Below, one piece after another: positions 60,654 through 64,000 of a stretch of 64,000 bases of DNA. The notes under the pieces were generated by a model. That model saw only the letters and a program-made list of their open reading frames with translations. It was not told where the DNA came from and searched no databases. Location: assembly GCF_907165205.1 (NCBI RefSeq), contig NC_058193.1:38271021-38335020 (forward strand). Reading direction: 5' to 3'. The position numbers and the translations under genes were made by a program. This stretch comes from Coccinella septempunctata (taxonomy: Eukaryota > Arthropoda > Insecta > Coleoptera > Coccinellidae). Numbering within the stretch: position 1 is the first letter of the stretch; every line of letters begins with the position of its first letter.

Positions 60654-61480
60654 ATGACGCGCGTTCTTGTTAATAAATACGCAGACTGATCGAGAATGTG
60701 GCCATACACACAATATTCGTACAGTAAATCCAATGAATGGCTGAAAATCCGACGAAAAAATTAAATGAAATTCATAAAAACCGAGGCCAAAAACCCTCCG
60801 GTCTGTCATTCGTCCCTTCGCGCTCTGTGATCATTGCTAACTTCACTATCGCGATCTGACATCGATTGTCAAAATCCAGTAATTTTCTATGTTCAACGTT
60901 ATCCGTCAAAAATGTCGGCAGTGACGTGCGTTCATGTTAATAAATACGCGACTGATCTGAACTTTCGAGAATGTGGCTATACACACAATATTCGTACAAT
61001 AAATCCAATGAATGGCTGAAAATTCGACAAAAAAATTAAATGAAATTCATAAAAATCGAGGCCAAAAACCCTCCGGTCTGTCATTCGTCCCATCGCGCTC
61101 TGTGATCATTGCTAACTTCACTATCGCGATCTGACATCGATTGTCAAAATCCAGTAATTTTCTATGTTCAACGTTATCCGTCAAAAATGTCGGCAGTGAC
61201 GTGCGTTCTTGTTAATAAATACGCGACTGATCTGAACTTTCGAGAATATGGCTATACACACAATATTCGTACAGTGAATCCAATGAAGGGCTGAAAATTC
61301 GACAAAAAAATTAAATGAAATTCATAAAAACCGAGGCCGAAAACCCTCCGGTCTGTCATTCGTCCCATCGCGCTCTGTGATCATTGCTAACTTCACTATC
61401 GCGATCTGACATCGATTGTCAAAATCCAGTCATTTTCTATGGTCTTATCCGTCAAGAATGTCGGAAGAGACGTTCCCAAT
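60654..61480 (+). repeat. Three tandem copies of a ~275-bp unit
   Basis: The unit begins around GTTCTTGTTAATAAATACGC and includes CCCTCCGGTCTGTCATTCGT and TCACTATCGCGATCTGACAT. The second and third copies are nearly identical at 275-bp spacing; the first copy is slightly shorter at its start. Equivalent 61-codon frames appear in two copies, but nothing indicates that they are expressed. Confidence 0.9.
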
Positions 61481-62083
61481 CGAACTCTTCGAGTATTTTC
61501 CAAATCGGGCTGCCCTGGTAGACGCGCCGAAAGGAATTCTCGACGATTTCCCGCGTAGTCTGAAAATCCGGATCGGTTCTCGGTAATCGTAAAACGAGGC
61601 GAATTTGTCTCGTAATTCGTTACGGTGTCAAAGTCAACGGAACCGTCGTTGGCACTAGAGCAAAAATTATGACAAAAATTCCCTTCTATTATTAGCGGAT
61701 CGATATAATACGGTAGTACGTCAAGTTTCACTTTTTCCCATCCTGACGCCCTTGAATATCGTAAAGGCAGACGGTGTGAAAAAAATAGAAGCTGCCGACA
61801 GGCAGTGACACGACATAAAATATATTAGCCGTAAAGTTATATCTAAGACGGGAGATCGGCATGCGGCGACCCACAGAATAACCATTTCGGATCGTTTTCT
61901 TACGTTCTGACCGAAACAAAACACCCAATTTTACTGTCCGGATGATGGCAGGAATTTGTGTTCAACATCCGAAAGGTACATCTTGATAAGGTATCAATTC
62001 GGATCGCGCCTACCCCGCTGGTGTACGGGAGTAGATTACGCCGTTTCAACATAACCTGGACCTAACCACAGCCTTCTAAAGGA

Positions 62084-62101
62084 AGCCGTCTATAGACGGC
62101 T
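62084..62101. other. Perfect 18-bp palindrome
   Basis: AGCCGTCTATAGACGGCT equals its own reverse complement. It lies just before the degenerate repeat field; role unknown. Confidence 0.7.
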
Positions 62102-62109
62102 ATGACCTA

Positions 62110-63730
62110 ACCTCATTTAATGACGTTTAAAATCAGATTGGGCAACTATAAAATGACAATAAGTGACTCAATAGTTGACTGAAACTGTGTGCACTGACAC
62201 CTATCAAATCCTTATTAAATTCACAGTGAGATAATAAATTTAGCTGAATAGCGAATACCAAAACCTCACCTAATTTCATTCAAAGTGAGATTGAGCAACT
62301 TCAAAAGAGCAATAAATGATCTGAAAATGGTTGACTCAATCAAACTGACACTGATTATATTGATACATGAGTTTCCTAATCCTAATCGCATTCCAGGAGA
62401 GATTAAGCAACTCCAAAATGACAATAACTTCAACATGATTATCAAAATAAAACTGGAAATAAGTATATTGACACTAATTATATTCTCCCTAATCACATTC
62501 ATATTGGGATTGAGCAACTTCAAAAGAGCAATAAAGGTTCTCAAAACGATTGACTGAATCGAAATGACAATGATTATATTGACACATAAACTTTCTCATA
62601 CCAATCGCATTCAAGGTGAGATGAAGCAACCTTCAACACGATCAACTGGGAATAAGTATATTGACACTTATCCTAATCATTTTCGAAGTGAGATTGAGGA
62701 ACTTTCAAAATGTTTGACTGAATCAAACTGACACTGATTATATTGAAACCTGAACTTCCCCATCCTGATCACCTCCTAGGTGAGATTAGGCAACTCCAAA
62801 ATGACAATAACTTCAACATGATTATCGCAATAAAACTGGAAATAAGTATATTGACACTTATTATAATCTCCCTAATCATTCATTCATATTGGGATTGAGC
62901 AACTTCAAAAGAGCAATAGAGGATCTCAAAATGATTGACTGAATCGAAATGACACTGATTATATTGACACATGAACTTTCTCATCCTAATCGCATTCAAG
63001 GTGAGATGAAGCAACTCCAAAATGACAATAAGTACCTTCAACAGGATCAACTGGGAATAAGTATATTGACACTTATCCTAATCATTGTCAAAATGGTTTA
63101 CTCAATTGACACTGAGTTATTGACACCTGAACTTCCTCATCGCATTCAAGGTGAGATTAAGGAACTCCAAGATGATAATGAATAACATCAACAGGATTAA
63201 CGCAATCAAACTGGAAATAAGTATATTGACACTTATCCTAATCACGTTCAAGCTGAAATTGAGCAACAAAATAGCGTTACATGATTTCAAAGTGTTTGAC
63301 TCCATCAAACTGAGACAGCTAATCTTCCTCATCCTAGCCTAGTCACATTCCTGGCTGGTGAGATTAAGCAACTCAAAAATGACAATAAATGACTTCAGAA
63401 TGATTAACGCAATCAAACTGGGAATGAGTATATTGACACTCATCCTAGTCTACCCTGATCGCTTTCATATTGAGATTGACCAACTTTAAAAACGACACTA
63501 AATGATTGCGAAATTGTTGACTTGATATTTGAGACACTAAAATTCTGGATGAGTATTGTGACACTAATAAAACTTGATCACATCCAAGTGATACTAAGCA
63601 ACTACAAAATGGCAATGAATTACTTCAAAATGGTTAACTTAAAGGCTGACACAAACGAGATTTGAATGAATATTTTGACAATTAACCTAACCTAACCTAA
63701 AATATGGAGCAACTTTAAAATGACATTAAA
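62110..63730 (+). repeat. Degenerate tandem-repeat field (~220-bp compound unit)
   Basis: Phrases such as GAGATTGAGCAACTTCAAAA, CTGGAAATAAGTATATTGAC and TTATATTGACACATGA recur many times with substitutions and indels. The last recurs at about 62352, 62574, 62735 and 62958. Short open frames come and go with the repeat and are not genes. CCTAA repeats three times at about 63686-63700, the ancestral insect telomere motif but too short to be telomeric. Confidence 0.85.
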
Positions 63731-64000
63731 GGACTTCAAAATGGCTGACCCCGCGACAGTTTCTTATCGATCGAAGGTAATAAACGAATAGGTGATCTCC
63801 CTTACCTCGGTCGCTTCCCTGGACCCGCCTCGAATTGTCAAAATCGAAAAAAATCGGTCTTCCTATCGGGCCGAGATCGCGTTTGTGGAATTCGAAAAAG
63901 GTGACTGATTGAGAATTATTCGGCGCTGCATTTTCGATGCTGACGAAGATGGCGACGATGCCCGACCCGTTTCGTGGAAATGCACAATGGGCGGAATGTT

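Larger units (their letters stand above)
55569..64000 (-). other. Large sog intron or 5' flank rich in mobile elements
   Basis: No coding exon was recognised over 8.4 kb. The stretch holds four element-type repeats (55878-56163, 57127-58054, 59187-60037, nested 59339-59791), a CpG-rich unique block at about 58080-58510 and two tandem-repeat fields (60654-61480, 62110-63730). A final GC-richer stretch (63750-64000) has a minus-strand GAG|GTAAGG donor-like site at about 63810. Without a recognisable VWC1 exon I cannot tell whether this is intron or upstream DNA. Confidence 0.5.

Noticed and set aside
60834..61294. Pair of duplicated 61-codon genes
   Set aside because: They are equivalent frames in a tandem repeat, with no splice sites, start context or homology.
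63684..63700. Telomeric TTAGG array
   Set aside because: Only three units, inside an interstitial repeat field.
63780..64000. Missing 5' sog exon on the minus strand
   Set aside because: A donor-like GAG|GTAAGG exists, but the preceding sequence shows no cysteine-rich or signal-anchor reading and has stops in the plausible frame.

Overview
The window is a stretch of arthropod nuclear DNA, most likely from an insect and perhaps a beetle. Spliced genes have GT-AG introns (several only 50-100 bp), the intergenic DNA is AT-rich, and MITE-type repeats are abundant. One gene is the insect/vertebrate BMP antagonist Short gastrulation/Chordin. The order assignment is a guess, because no lineage-specific marker was found.

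Five protein-coding genes are supported. (1) A Rho guanine nucleotide exchange factor of the ARHGEF10 family (+) fills about 1.2-38.7 kb. It has a compact 3' core (33.1-38.7 kb; DH domain, PH-like domain, WD40-like propeller) and a large 5' half containing a long proline-rich exon and several short coding first exons. (2) A TRIM-NHL RING E3 ligase related to TRIM2/TRIM3/nhl-1 (+, 40.6-45.0 kb). (3) The mitochondrial RNA helicase SUV3 (-, 45.25-48.28 kb), tail to tail with gene 2. (4) The tail-anchored ER E3 ligase RNF185/RNF5 (+, 48.7-49.8 kb), head to head with SUV3. (5) The 3' half of short gastrulation (-, 51.2-55.6 kb), with four CHRD domains and VWC2-4; its 5' exons were not found in the window. 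All exon joins listed were checked by hand for reading phase. They close except at two places, where a single surplus base breaks an otherwise conserved frame (about 18.55 kb in the RhoGEF and about 46.44 kb in SUV3).

The rest is intron and repeat. The most striking element is a 6.5-kb inverted-repeat transposon (8608-15143) with a 10-bp target duplication; its arms are mainly a 143-bp satellite, 31 units in one direction and about 11 in the other. Others are a 30-bp minisatellite with a 240-bp higher-order period (27.7-29.3 kb), a PIF/Harbinger-like MITE nested in a palindromic element (59.2-60.0 kb), several further foldback MITEs, a 275-bp tandem triplication (60.65-61.48 kb) and a degenerate tandem-repeat field (62.1-63.7 kb). 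No prokaryotic-type system, CRISPR array, rRNA gene or convincing tRNA gene was seen. The genes act in unrelated processes (Rho signalling, ubiquitination, mitochondrial RNA decay, BMP gradient formation), so I infer no shared pathway from their proximity.
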